DNA from: Diphasiastrum complanatum
Taxonomy: Eukaryota; Streptophyta; Lycopodiopsida; Lycopodiales; Lycopodiaceae
Length of the DNA stretch: 64,000 bases
Direction of reading: 5' to 3'
NCBI GenBank assembly: GCA_029204225.1
Contig: CM055109.1
Coordinates: 39,515,592-39,579,591, forward strand
Shown here: piece by piece, positions 10,348 to 50,331 of the stretch
Numbering within the stretch: the first letter of the stretch is position 1
Layout of the letters: every line of letters begins with the position of its first letter
Notes under the pieces: model-generated
What the model was told of the DNA's origin: nothing
Databases searched by the model: none
What the model saw: only the letters and a program-made list of their open reading frames with translations
Made by a program: the position numbers and the translations under genes

Positions 10348-11819
10348 GATCTTTTCATACCATTTTGGTATCTTAGATTCAGTGATACACTACATGGAGA
10401 GTATGTATCCCAAGGAGTGTCTAAGTAATGTCTCTTACTTCCAACCGGTTTCTCCTTTATTGCTCCTATTGGCAAGTACCTCCCCCTAGGCTCTTGAATA
10501 GGTGGTGTCCTTTCATACTCGCCCTCTCGACTCTCGTCTTCACGTGCATCATCTTGTGGAGCATCTTCTTCATCTTCTTCCTCCAAAATTGTGAGAAGTC
10601 TTTTGATGCTTTCACCACTTGCATGGTCTTCATCTTCATATCTATGCGTTTCATCAAAGATCACATCTTTGCTAATGTGAATCTTGTTCATTACAGGATC
10701 AAAACACCTGTATGCCTTCGTCCTTTCATTGTAACCGACGAAGATACACTTGATTGCTTTGGCATCAAGTCTCTTTCGCTCCTCCTTTGGCACATGTACA
10801 TAGGCCTTACATCTAATGACACGAAACTTGTCAATTTTTGGTTTTATTCCTGTAAATGCTTCTTCGAGAGTCACATTTGGAACCGCAACTGTAGGGCTCC
10901 TGTTTTTCAAGAACGTTGTCGCACTGCACGCTTCCGACCAAAGTGAATCGATCAAGCCCATTTGCTTCGTCATGGAGCAAATGGGCTTGATAATAGTCCT
11001 GTTTTTTCTTTCAGCTACACCATTACTATGCGGCATGTGTGACTGTGTGAATTGTCTTTTGATGCCATGTTCTTTGCAAAAGTCCTCAAAATCATCAGAT
11101 TTGTATTCGCCCCCTCTATCAGATCTTAGCATTTTGATGCGTGCATCCAGTTGGTTCTCTACCAAAGTCTTGAACTCCTTGACACGAGCAAAAGCGTCTG
11201 ATTTCTTCTTCAAGAAATAAATCCACGTCCTCCTAGAGTAATCATTTTATGAAAGTCATAAAATAATATGCTTTCCCCAACGACATGGTCTTCATTGGGC
11301 CGCACAAGTCGCTGTGAATGAGTTCCAGCGGTTTCTTAGCTCTTGCAGCTCCACCTTTCTTGAATGTCTCCCCGTGATGCTTTCCCATGACGCATCCTTC
11401 ACATACTACATGATGATCATCCTGCAATGCCGGTAACCCTATTACCATCTTCAGCTCACCATCAATCTCAAGCTTCCATAGTTCAAATGACCAAGTCTTC
11501 TATGCCACAACTCAGATTGAGATGTTGTTGAGATAGCCAAACCATATTCTCCTGGTTTTTCAGCATTCAATTTATAAAGGCCATAATTACTATCTCTATA
11601 ACCCTTCACCACCACTTTATAGTTGTGGTTCATATCCCTCATAAGGCATCCATCCTTGACAAATTCAACCTTAAGATGTTGATTTGCCATTACACCAACA
11701 GAAAGCAAACTCTTTTTGAGTCCAGGAACATAAAGCACATTAGGGATGTTCTTGATTTTACCATCAGGAAACTGTATAGGTACATTGACCACACCTTGTA
11801 TTTGGCATTCCTCCAGCAA
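10344..11819 (-). pseudogene. Copia B GAG-pre-integrase and integrase
   Basis: The first frame (11,819-11,451) has LYVPGLKKSLLSVG and ELWHRRLGHLNYGSLRL. The second (11,448-11,242) has CEGCVMGKHH and PLELIHSDLCGPM with the first core Asp. The third (11,213-10,344) has IKMLRSDRGGEYKSDDFEDF with the second Asp, then HGIKRQFTQSHMPHSNGVAERKNRTI with the catalytic Glu. The DDE triad is readable across broken frames. The tail EERKRLDAKAIKCIFVGYNE is normal for this region. Confidence 0.88.
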
Positions 11820-11825
11820 CTCAAT

Positions 11826-12020
11826 TCTGAAGTCGTTTGCTCAAAAACGCCATTTTTGTCGGAGGGAATGCCCCTAAACGGACTACCTTCCTGCATTCAA
11901 GAGCCAGGAACCCACTAGACCATCGGCCGCCACCTAGAGCGACCGTCATCGCCCGTCAACGACATATTGAATTTTAAAATCATCGACCGCCATTGCCCGT
12001 CAACGACGGGCACTGTTTAC
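11826..12020. repeat. GC-rich block with repeated GCCCGTCAACGAC units and a hairpin
   Basis: Two copies of a 20-nt unit containing CGCCCGTCAACGAC / TGCCCGTCAACGAC lie at about 11,948 and 11,992. The second is part of a perfect 7-bp hairpin, GCCCGTC-AAC-GACGGGC. The block is much richer in CpG than its surroundings and begins where copia B stops, so it may be the edge of another element. Confidence 0.5.
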
Positions 12021-13651
12021 TAGTATATATATAGTGCTATGCAATTCAAGAATAAAGTTCTCTTTTTTATTTCTCTATAACTTAATTCAACACATGGTTG
12101 TGCTTGTTCACTTGTTAGGTATATGGAATAGGGACATTCATTGAGATTACTTGATGTGATTTTTTTGCACACAATAGCATCAACAATTTTGATTGTTATT
12201 GTCATGTCCAGCAACAATGGTCTTGAGCCTACGCTTCTTCCATAAGCATTCGAAGTTCTTGATCCTTCACATATCACAAACTTCTACTTGTGCTATTTGG
12301 TTCTTGGCGACTTTGATTTTCCAGCAAAGAATGCGATCAAACCATCACCACCACTACCACCACCACCACATAGGGCCCCACACAACTTTTGAAAGGAAAC
12401 CATTGCTTTCCAAAGATTTCTTTATCTACAAGACTATGAGTGGTAACGAAGATAATTTCAAATCTTTTAGTCATTATTATCTTTACTTGTGGAAAAATAA
12501 AAGAAACAATGTGAAAGCTCAAATAGTAGTGATGACTTCATGGAACTAGACTCCCTTAATATAATGTGATGCTATGCATTGCAATCTGGTGATTTGAAAG
12601 GGAGGGGGAGAGAGCTCCACATTTCAAAAAGTTTCCAAAATGAATCTGAGATTTTTTTTGTTATGAAAGGTTTAGAAGTAGCAAAACTATTTTCTTCTCC
12701 ATAAGGGTGGCACCTAGAGAAAGACATGCAAAGGAGAGAGTCAGGCATATGAGAATCTTATGCAAGATGATTTTTTGCTTGTTCTTGTGTGTGAACCTAG
12801 TAGATCAAAGATGTTGAAGATTAAAGATGTTGATCGCATAATATATGGTATACCAAAGTAAATGACGAAGATCCTTATACAGCTTTCATTCAACATGTTG
12901 CATTCATCCCTTACTCGTTTGGATGAAACAAATTTATCAAACCTCCAAAATGACAGGATCTTACTTTGTTCAAGAACAAACTACACAACTCTACATGTTG
13001 ATTGCAACAAGCAAAAGTGATGCTCAAATCACCAATCATAGATTATTGTCAATTTCCAAACAAGTTAACCATTATAGATGGGAGGTGTGAACTTGATTCT
13101 CAATAACAATTTAGTATGCATCCTTCCAATCCATCCTAGCTTATTTACCTTGTCCTCCTATAGAGGTAAGACTACTTGATCAAGTGGTAATGTTCATTCG
13201 TGACTTTGAACAAAGAGCACTTCCCAATTAACCATCAGATGTCAACACTTTAGCAGCTCAAGTGAGACGAGAGAAATTGATACTTTCAAATTCTACTGCG
13301 CAAGCATAAATATGAGGATAATTTTATTGTAGATTGGGAGGGCATATACCTATCAATGTTAACTGTGAATTTGCATCTAAGCACAAATATTAGGCTATGG
13401 CTACTGTTTTAATTGTGAAAGTCAATTTCCTTAAATTTGTGTTAGTGTTGATACATGACTTTAATTTTTTCTAGCTCACTCATTATGAGCTGCATTTACA
13501 AACGGCATGAAATCACAAGGTTCAAGAAATGATCACAGTAATATATATTAAGTGGGATCTCCACCACTTCACACTGCATTGTTGCTTTTGAAATTTATCA
13601 ATCTAACAAACTTTCATAGAAGGTGCTTTAGTGTGGGTTAACGTATTGGTT
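12021..13651. other. Intergenic region downstream of the carboxypeptidase gene
   Basis: I see nothing coding here. A short CAC/CAT trinucleotide run (about 12,343-12,371) produces an artefactual His-rich frame. The stretch is AT-rich single-copy-looking DNA with a few stop-laden frames. Confidence 0.5.
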
Positions 13652-13657
13652 TTTATT
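13652..13657 (-). terminator. Poly(A) signal AATAAA of the carboxypeptidase gene
   Basis: The minus strand reads TTAATAAAAACC about 46 nt after the TGA stop (13,706-13,704). Position and sequence fit a near-upstream polyadenylation element for this gene. Confidence 0.6.
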
Positions 13658-13703
13658 AACATAATAGGGTTTGTGTACGCAAGTCTCAACTGAATTATGG
13701 TGT

Positions 13704-42981
<29,278 letters not shown>

Positions 42982-43300
42982 CGCTGAAGCGCCTCGGAGC
43001 TCGATGCTCGATCCAGAAACCAAAAGCATCGACACACAGAAAAAAGAGAAACGGGGATTAGCAAAGCGAGAGACGAACGTATCTTGACGGCCACCGTTAG
43101 ATTTAGCAACAAACGTAGAGATTTCTACACGTGTTACAAAGGCCACCGTCGGGGAAATCTAGGCTTCCAGCTTGCCACTTGGCAAGCATCCAAGCGGTCT
43201 TCCTTGAAAATTTCCGTGTCCTTAAGCCCCTTCGAGAGTCCCAGAGAGAAATGAATTCTCCACTCTCTCTGCGTCAGGGTGGGGCAGAGGTTCTAGGTTC

Positions 43301-43308
43301 TTATATAC
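43301..43308 (-). promoter_or_regulatory. Candidate TATA box of the carboxypeptidase gene
   Basis: The minus strand reads GTGTATATAAG here, about 320 nt upstream of the chosen ATG. Transcription would start near 43,270. The leader then holds an upstream ATG near 43,184 with a 27-codon frame ending before the main ATG. Confidence 0.5.
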
Positions 43309-43571
43309 ACGGATGATTAAAATGCCGCCATCGTTGGATTTTGTCACAAGTGTTCAGATTACGCCACGTCTATGACATCGTTTCACATCCAGTGGCAAGA
43401 AAGCCACGTGTAATGAATCCAAGGCCGCGTTTTTGGCGAGATAGCTCTGTCCCCACGCAACTTTGCTTGACATTGACTATCTTCAAAGTTATAGTAAATA
43501 TAAATGCATCATGAATCATTTATTATGCCTCTTATTTTAATGCTCCATTTGCCTTTATCCAACTAATACCT
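43309..43571. promoter_or_regulatory. Upstream region of the carboxypeptidase gene
   Basis: It holds AAGCCACGTGTAATG near 43,404 (a CACGTG G-box core) and CCACGTC (43,362). Both are plausible plant promoter elements, but their use is not shown. Confidence 0.35.
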
Positions 43572-44859
43572 CACTACAATAAAATTGAGGAATACATAAT
43601 GGGAGAGCCAATGGGTCGAGCCATTACTATTCATAATCTAGTCCTCGGGCAGCTCATGGTGGATGATAGTGAAATGGTCGGTCCCGGTTGAAATTTGACC
43701 ACCGTCCTGCCCTTCAAAGGCCAATTTGAACGTATTTGACATGCCCTTGAAATTTTGGGACGTCAAAGTCAAAACTGAAATGAGAAAGAGTCACTTTCAC
43801 AAGTTAAAAATCTATTTAAAACCTCATACACAAATGATAAATTATAAATATATCATATAACATATTCAACTTTCAAGTTTAAGACTGGCAAATGCATTTG
43901 GCTAATTTCAAACTTCAAAAGCTTGTCCCCAAGACGAAGATGATTAAAGTTGCATTGTGGGTCCTGGCCCTACACTTCAATATTCCAATTTCCAAACTTT
44001 GAGACTTCTTTTTTTATGGCCTTTTCTACTAGTCAATGGATCTACACTTCAATATTCCAATTTCCAAACTTTGAAACTTTTGTCTTTATGGCATTTCCTT
44101 TTTGTTTTACTAGTCATTTCATTGTGAAGGTGTTCTTTCAACATTCGAGTTTCAAGCTTTAGCGGGTAGAGTAGGCTGTGGTCCCGGACTTCAAAGATCC
44201 AATTTTCATTCTTTCCCTTCACAGCAGATTTTTCCTTCATATGAATGCATTTTTATTTCAGTCTTTCTTGTGAAAATTCTGATAATTTAAATCCTTAGTG
44301 ATAATGAAAGTCTCCTTTGTTTAACACCTTTCACCATGAAAGTATGTACATGCTCTTCAAAACACAGCCCTGGGACTCATGGCCCTAACCTTCAAGATCC
44401 AATTTTCAAACTTTCAGAGTTTCAAAAATGCAGCTTCAAACTATGATGATATTAATTTTGAAGAGTTTATTAAGTAACTCTTTTACTTGATATGGGAAAT
44501 GTAAATAGTTACATTCTAAATTTCTTAGTTGAAATTCAATATTGAAGAAAACAACATGAAATCTACATGAAAATTCATCTCTTGAAAAATGTAATTTGAA
44601 GGACAAGTTTTATGAGGACGTCACACTTTTAAAAGTCCAATTTTGATATAAAGATGTCATAAGTTTGAAGGACAACTTTTATGTAAGGATGTCAGATGAT
44701 GGCCATGAACATTGCTCAAGACGTCATGCAAATAAAACATGAAAGACAACCCTGAATGTTAAATTTCAACACTGGTCGGGTCATTACCACTCATAATCGA
44801 GTCTCCAGGCAGCTCGTGGCCTCTTTCACTGGTTGCCCGGACCCGGATTATTTGTAGTA
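43572..44859. mobile_element. Possible non-autonomous CACTA-like element
   Basis: The left end reads CACTACAATAAAA and the right end ATTTGTAGTAATG (inverse CATTACTACAAAT), resembling CACTA termini. Subterminal direct repeats of about 45 bp (GAGCCATTACTATTCATAAT at 43,617; GGTCATTACCACTCATAATC at 44,778) and several copies of TTCCAAACTTTGA-type motifs occur inside. No 3-bp target duplication and no transposase were found, and the right terminal base is off, so this is tentative. Confidence 0.35.
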
Positions 44860-45663
44860 ATGATCATCCCAATGGCCAATACTAATACATAATGGCCAAG
44901 TTGAGGCCTTTTTTTTTGCCTGTTTTTTTTTTGTCTTAAAAAGCAAAAAGACTCGAGAGCACCACAATTGCTTATAATTATTTCATTTTTTAGATGCCAA
45001 TTCCTTTTCATAATGGTCGTGTCAAAAAAAGCCATAATACCCATTACACAATGGTGGTAGCAGCTCAAGTAGAATGTCATATGTCTTGCTCCTTCCATAA
45101 TGCATTTATCTCACCTTCTCAATCAATGGAATGTGTGACTATAATGTGTGTCTACTCAAATCTACATGATCAACGGTCCAAATTGAGTTTGGGGACCACC
45201 ATGACCTAAGACATATAACAAAAACCCTATTATTTTCTACAATTTAATTGCCATATTTTCTAAGCCCTCCAAATAAAAAGTTCTCATGGATGGAATCTTG
45301 AAATTATCTAATCCTCATGGATGGAATGTTGAAAATACGTAGCCATTATGATCACATATGTAATCATTAACCAAATCTTGAAATTTACTTTCTATTAATT
45401 CTTCTATGATTTTCGTGACACACATTATGTACAAAATGGGTGTTTGTCAGCCCAGGATAAGGATATAATGGCATGTCCTCTCATCTCATCGGTACTACGG
45501 CTTGACAAGAATACTTGCCTTTATATCCTTACAATAGGCCTCAAAAAAGTCATTATCTATGACGATATTTATGGTTTTTGGTACCAAATTAAGTAGTCGT
45601 ACTAATTTCAGATGCTATTATATGTACATAGATGAGTAACCAATTAATCATGTTGTTAGATGT
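44860..45663. other. Unassigned intergenic DNA
   Basis: No recognisable gene or element. It holds poly-T runs (44,909-44,934) and AT-rich sequence up to the LTR start at 45,664. Confidence 0.5.
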
Positions 45664-46058
45664 TGTGAAAATTGTCAACTAGTTAAGTTCGTTTAATTTG
45701 GCAATTTGGAGGCCAAAGTGATATTTGAACTTAGAGACTTATTATTTTATGTCAATAAGGTCTAAAAATAGTGTCCTTACTATGTATAGTAAGTAGATGA
45801 TATGGATAAGGTCTAATTTGGACCTAATCTCTATTTGAATGAGATATATTGAAAGTAGTCAAGTAAAACTAGGTTTTTGGTAAGTACACGAATATTACCA
45901 AATTAGGGCAATAACTAGCAAGTAGCCAAATGACATTATTTTTTCTATAGATAGTTGTACTTGCGTGGAGAACCGTCTTGAGGTTTTCATTTTTTGTGGA
46001 GAGCATTTCTTCTTCTATTATATCTCTTTTCTAGCTCTCTTCTCACTTGATATTGGCT

Positions 46059-46119
46059 ATTCTAATGTGTAGAATGCATATAATCTTGTGTAGATTATAT
46101 GCATTCTACACATTAGAAT
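46059..46119. repeat. Perfect 27-bp inverted repeat (hairpin)
   Basis: The arm starting ATTCTAATGTGTAGAATGC (46,059-46,085) is perfectly complementary to 46,093-46,119, with a 7-nt loop TTGTGTA. It lies inside the copia I LTR just before the tandem duplication. Confidence 0.95.
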
Positions 46120-46430
46120 GAAGTACTATTGTACGTCTGCTACAGTATGGAACAAACCATAAAGTAATTGGGTCTTAGTTTAATAATGAGTTATGCATTA
46201 TTCTTCATGAACTAGGATGTTAGATGCAAGATTTCTACATTGTTAATGAAATTGGATGTGCACCAAATATTCACGAGTGAAGTACTATTGTACGTCTGCT
46301 ACAGTATGGAACAAACCAAAAAGTAATTGGGTCTTAGTTTAATAATGAGTTATGCATTATTCTTCATGAACTAGGATGTTAGATGCAAGATTTCTACATT
46401 GTTAATGAAATTGGATGTGCACCAAATTTA
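46119..46430 (+). repeat. 159-bp tandem duplication, two copies
   Basis: Copies begin TGAAGTACTATTGTACG at 46,119 and 46,278. They are nearly identical (CAAACCATAAAG versus CAAACCAAAAAG), so the duplication is recent. Confidence 0.95.
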
Positions 46431-46480
46431 GCGCAAGATCAATAAATTCATTTATGACATTTTTTATCTAATTTTTCACA

Positions 46481-47188
46481 TGGTATCAAATCGTGTTACA
46501 GGCTAAAATTGGAGTTTGTGCCAAATCTATCAAAAGATTTGAGGGTGCCACTAATCTAGTGAAGGATAGAGTGGATCATTGATCAAATCAAGCAATTTCA
46601 TGTGTAGAAATTGGATATTTGTGATCTTATGCTCATTTTAGGTCAAATTGATAAGTAGCGAATTTTTTAGTTCTATTGATTGGATCAAAGAGATAAAAAT
46701 TGCACATAGTGGAGATATGCATTATATTAAAATCTACATTAAGTTTGCTAGTTTTTCATTTTTTTAATAGTATGTGTTTTTATTGATTCTCAAATATTAA
46801 ATAGGATCTCTTGTGGCAAAGATTTTCAGATTCAAGAGTGTTTTTCAAGTTCGTTCAAATTCAAAGGTTAATTCTATTCTGGTATTAACAATTGATGATC
46901 AAGTTTCAATCAATTTCTATGTGCTAGTGTGACTAGTTGTGACATAGAAAGACAATTATTTAGTTCCATATCTTTGTGATTTCTTCTTGATTTCATTTTT
47001 CGAGTTTCAAGGGTGCTAAGTGCATTCGAACAGGTTTGAAGAAGAAGATAAATCATTGTAACATGGCAACAAATAGAGGTTTCACGTTGGAGAGCAATGA
47101 TAGGCTTATCTCAAGCAATTATTCAACTTGGAACGTGAGGATGGAATCCTTACTTGAGATGAATTATTTGATGGACATTGTAGTATGA
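46481..47188 (+). pseudogene. Copia I leader and gag N-terminus
   Basis: A leader of about 580 nt after the PBS leads to ATG 47,063 and MATNRGFTLESNDRLISSNY, then STWNVRMESLLEMNYLMDIV, the N-terminus of copia gag. It is cut at TGA 47,186-47,188, where an inverted copy of leader sequence begins. The rest of the element is absent. Confidence 0.8.
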
Positions 47189-47311
47189 TCATATGCATAT
47201 CATACCTAAAATGAGCATAAGATCAACTCATAAGGATATTTCATCATAAGCAAGTTATTCTTGAGGTGCTTGAGGTATGATATGCTTATGCTCATTTTAG
47301 TATGATAGGCA
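46622..47311. repeat. Inverted copies of a leader segment breaking copia I gag
   Basis: The leader stretch ending ATCTTATGCTCATTTTAGG (46,622-46,642) occurs perfectly inverted over 21 bp at 47,205-47,225 and again in direct orientation at 47,285-47,300. The last two also form a hairpin with TATCATACC/GGTATGATA-type arms. Confidence 0.8.
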
Positions 47312-48302
47312 GCCACAAGTCTAGTAGTCATAATGTTCTATTGCACATATTAAGCATAGACCTAGTCATTGAACAATACATTTTTGTTCTAACTAGTGGG
47401 GTATTGTAGCCAGCATCTAGTTCAACGTTGAAGTAGTTAAAAATCAGGTTCAATTTGATTCAGTTATATAATCTTCAAATGTGATATTGTAATAAAAGTA
47501 CAGTTAATCATTTTTACTGTATTAGTTGTCCTCGAGACTTGAGTTGCCATCGACATGTCAATCAAGCTCTCGTCCCGTAGCCGGCTACTTGGGTTAGCCA
47601 AGTAACCACATTGGTAGAAAATTAGCTTTACATTGGATTTTGGTTTCGTTATGTTATACTTAGGAGCATGCCTTGGGTTTGTCAGTTGGTTTGGCCATAG
47701 GCCAGTTTAGTGACACTTTTTAAGCCCATGCAGTTTGGGGCTTTTTCTATGTGTATAGTGTTTCTTTGTAATCTATTATCTTTTGTCGTGCCATCTTTGA
47801 GAGCTTGTGAGGAGCGGCTATGATGATTCATTGATGTGATCTGCATATTGCACTAGATCCTAACGAGATTTTTAACTTGATATCAAAGCAAAAGGGTGTT
47901 GCACATTTGTACGATCCGGTGGAACCAATGCTGGTATCTTTCACCAGAAGAAACAACATGAGAAGCATCTCAAATAGAAGGACACCGTACGAGGGGTGCG
48001 AGTGGTCTGGATGGCAAGATTCGGCAAAGTTCCTTCGATCGGAGCTTTGGGGAAGACAAAACAATTGTCGAAAGAGAATTTTGAGAAATTGCTCAAGAAC
48101 AATGAGTTGCTTTGAAAAATGGCTGAGATGAAAAATTGTCAAAACTTCTTCAATAATTCATCAATTACTGAAAGGAGCAGATCGAAAGGTGGAGCAGGGT
48201 AGTGGCATCTAAGATTTGAGAGACTTTTGAGATCCATTTACAGTGGGAGGAGAAAGCGGCAGTTCTGATCAAGACATTGAGGAAAATGGACACTCTGAGT
48301 GA
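47312..48302 (+). other. Intergenic region with possible LTR and degenerate PBS
   Basis: TTGATATCAAAGC at 47,878 resembles a mutated PBS (TGGTATCAGAGC), and the 200-nt stretch before it has LTR-like features. The frames at 47,877-48,131 are unrecognised. Confidence 0.3.
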
Positions 48303-48627
48303 AAGAATATTGACATAATTCACAATGATGGAGTTCTGACTTGTATTGAGGTTGAGGAAGATTGGAGTTTGAAGTACATCAAACATGAGCTATTGTTACT
48401 ACAATATGATATATCGTCATACTTCAGATTCATGTCCAATGGAAAGCTGGTAAGTAGCTGCAAATATTTTATTCCACTTAAATAGCTTGGTTCAAAATCA
48501 ATCATATAATAGCTATTCTAAATGCAATATAATTTGTGTCATTTTTTTGCAGGTACATAAAAGACATGAGATTGAGATCAAATGTAGAGATATTGACGGA
48601 ACTATCCAAATAGTGGAGGAACACTGA
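48303..48627 (+). CDS. Two-exon reading frame of unknown function (3' end of a gene or retrocopy)
   Basis: Exon a (48,303-48,449) reads KNIDIIHNDGVLTCIEVEED then WSLKYIKHELLLLQYD and ends FRFMSNGKL with donor CTG|GTAAGT. After a 103-bp T-rich intron (acceptor TTTTTTGCAG), exon b (48,553-48,627) continues in phase as VHKRHEIEIKCRDIDGTIQI VEEH and stop. The splice sites and compact intron look genuine. The pattern of short strands around a helix (WSLKYIKHEL) recalls a ubiquitin-like fold, which is only a guess. Upstream is a stop at 48,300, so the start is unknown; an upstream exon or a decayed 5' part is possible. Confidence 0.45.
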
Positions 48628-49341
48628 AATCTACTATCAAAAAATACAAGTCCATCAGCACTAAATTCAAAAAGATGTAGATATTGATTTTTTTGTCAGT
48701 TTAGAAATTGCAATACAATATTGTTCTTAAGACACAACTTGATTGTAACAATCCATATTCATATCAATGTAAATTCCAAAAATGGGCTGTATACATATAA
48801 GATTGTATGTGTTTTTTGATTGTAATATATACATGTATATGTATACTTGAAATCCTATAAGTTTTTTTTTTTTCTGTACCAAGGGAAGCATCTTGTAAAA
48901 TTGCTTCTTTATGTGCTATTTCAGTATTGGGAGGTCTAAAAACTCCAACCTCCTTTCTTGTTATTTCTCCCTCCTCTTCACTGGGGAGGACCTTAATTCC
49001 TTGCTGATCATATAGAATTATATCTACATTTGCACAACTTGGAAGGCTATTAGAGTAGGAGTAGCTTGTTTTTTTTTGTCTTTGGGGCTCTCAATTTTAG
49101 GAACAAAACTTTTGCCATTTGAGACAAAAAAAAATTATAAACTCTTGTCGCAATTTGTACACCTCATTGTTGGATTTATCTCCTCTACTCTCCTAAATCC
49201 CATGTTAATCTAGTTCCATTCATAATGCTGCAAATTTATATGCATTGTCGCACAGCTCTATTACTGAAGACAGGCAAGAGAGTGGCAGCCCGACTTATCA
49301 AGCAAACTGACTTGGCAGACATATCAGGGAGTCTGACTTGT
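48628..49341. other. Intergenic DNA after the two-exon frame
   Basis: AT-rich, with (TATA/ACAT) stretches near 48,825-48,845 and poly-T runs. No gene recognised. Confidence 0.5.
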
Positions 49342-49444
49342 CGACTTGTCTGACATATCGACTTACTCGACTTGTCCAACATATCGACCTACTCGACTTG
49401 TCCAACATATCGACTTACCCCACTTGTCCGACATATCGACTACC
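49342..49444 (+). repeat. 26-bp minisatellite, four copies
   Basis: Units CGACTTGTCYGACATATCG plus ACTTACT start at 49,342, 49,368, 49,394 and 49,420 with few differences. Confidence 0.95.
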
Positions 49445-49599
49445 CCAACTCAATTGGCCACGGCAGCGACTCGCTCAACGTCCAAATGGTCGAAGCCTCC
49501 TCATGCTAACTTCATGTATTGTGCAACTAACTTGACAATGATATCAGCCGCCAGGATCTTCTTCCTAACGGCACAATGACTCCACGTCATCTTCTTTTG

Positions 49600-50029
49600 T
49601 ATATGCATCTGCACAAATGACAATTGTATATAGTTGATCATTGTATTCAATCAATAATGTAAGTGAATTAGAGACAGACACTGTAGGTGCCTTTATGCAT
49701 CGATTTTTTCTTCAGACTGATTGTCAATAATAAGCTCATAGCCTTTACATAGCAGACTTAGCTTTCTGAGCATGTGGTTTCGTCCGCTATTGTCTTGTGA
49801 TAATTGTATGCTTTGCTACTACGTCTTCATGTCTGACATTCTTACTGCTTTGTCTGATTGTCTGCTCTTATGCTTTCACAAACAACTGCGCAATTAAGCT
49901 CTATCTTATTTCTTTGTATTTGTTATAGTAGTGCACGCACCGAGGGAATCAGTCAACCACTGTCTTCATGCAGTAGTAGGATTGTCCCGATCCAATTGTT
50001 CAATCGTCGGACCATATCATTCTCCAACA
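49600..50029 (+). mobile_element. Copia E 5' LTR (left boundary uncertain)
   Basis: It ends CTCCAACA before PBS TGGTATCAGAGC at 50,030. It shares GTAGTGCACGCACCGAG and TTGTCTGATTGTCTGCTC-like blocks with the F LTR (ending 53,676), and TTCGTCCGCTATTGT with the minus LTR K (59,312-59,745), so these three belong to one family. Confidence 0.65.
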
Positions 50030-50190
50030 TGGTATCAGAGCATTAATTACTACTCTTTGATTTTTTTATCTGATACCAACATGGTAACAGAGCAATAATT
50101 ACTACTCTCTGATTCTTTTATCTGATACCAACATGCTATCATAGCTTATCTTATTTCTTAATCTGATACTTACATCATATCAGAAGCAAT
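50030..50190 (+). repeat. Tandemly repeated primer-binding-site region of copia E
   Basis: ACATGGTATCAGAGCATTAA is followed by diverged copies ACATGGTAACAGAGCAATAA (about 50,083), ACATGCTATCATAGC (about 50,131) and ACATCATATCAGAAGC (about 50,173), at roughly 40-55 bp spacing. Between copies lie TATCTGATACCA segments, inverse PBS sequences. Confidence 0.85.
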
Positions 50191-50331
50191 TTTATCTCAG
50201 AGCTATTTCTATAGCCTGATAAGCTTCCCACTGAACCTGATTTTATTAGTGGTTTCTTGTTCTGTAAGTTACAATAGATTTTCTTTCTTAACTCACTGAT
50301 AGTTATTATTGTCACTTAGACTCACTTCCAC

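Larger units (their letters stand above)
9187..11825 (-). mobile_element. Copia B: 5'-truncated Ty1-copia pol with deleted RT core
   Basis: Reading the minus strand from 11,825: end of protease, GAG-pre-integrase, integrase, RT with an internal deletion, and RNase H to about 9240. Gag, zinc knuckle and the protease active site are missing, and homology starts abruptly at the QIQGVVNVPIQFPDGKIKN segment. Several frameshifts (near 11,449 and 11,230) and stops occur. Its sequence type differs from copia A and is closer to elements with KNIPNVLYVPGLKKSLLSVG. Confidence 0.9.
45664..46480 (+). mobile_element. Copia I 5' LTR (817 bp), plus strand
   Basis: TGTGAAAATTGTC...TTTTTCACA with inverted ends, followed by a degenerate PBS TGGTATCAAATC at 46,481. 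It is related to the minus-strand LTR at 698-1338. It is longer than that LTR mainly because of a 159-bp tandem duplication (46,119-46,430). Confidence 0.8.

Noticed and set aside
12193-12549. His-rich ORF
   Set aside because: Due to a short CAC/CAT run; no homology, splice or neighbour support.
43950-44162. 70-codon ORF with repeated TSIFQFPNFET
   Set aside because: Comes from a 72-bp direct repeat; no other coding evidence.
49338-49579. Thr/Arg/Leu-rich ORFs
   Set aside because: Translations of the 26-bp minisatellite.
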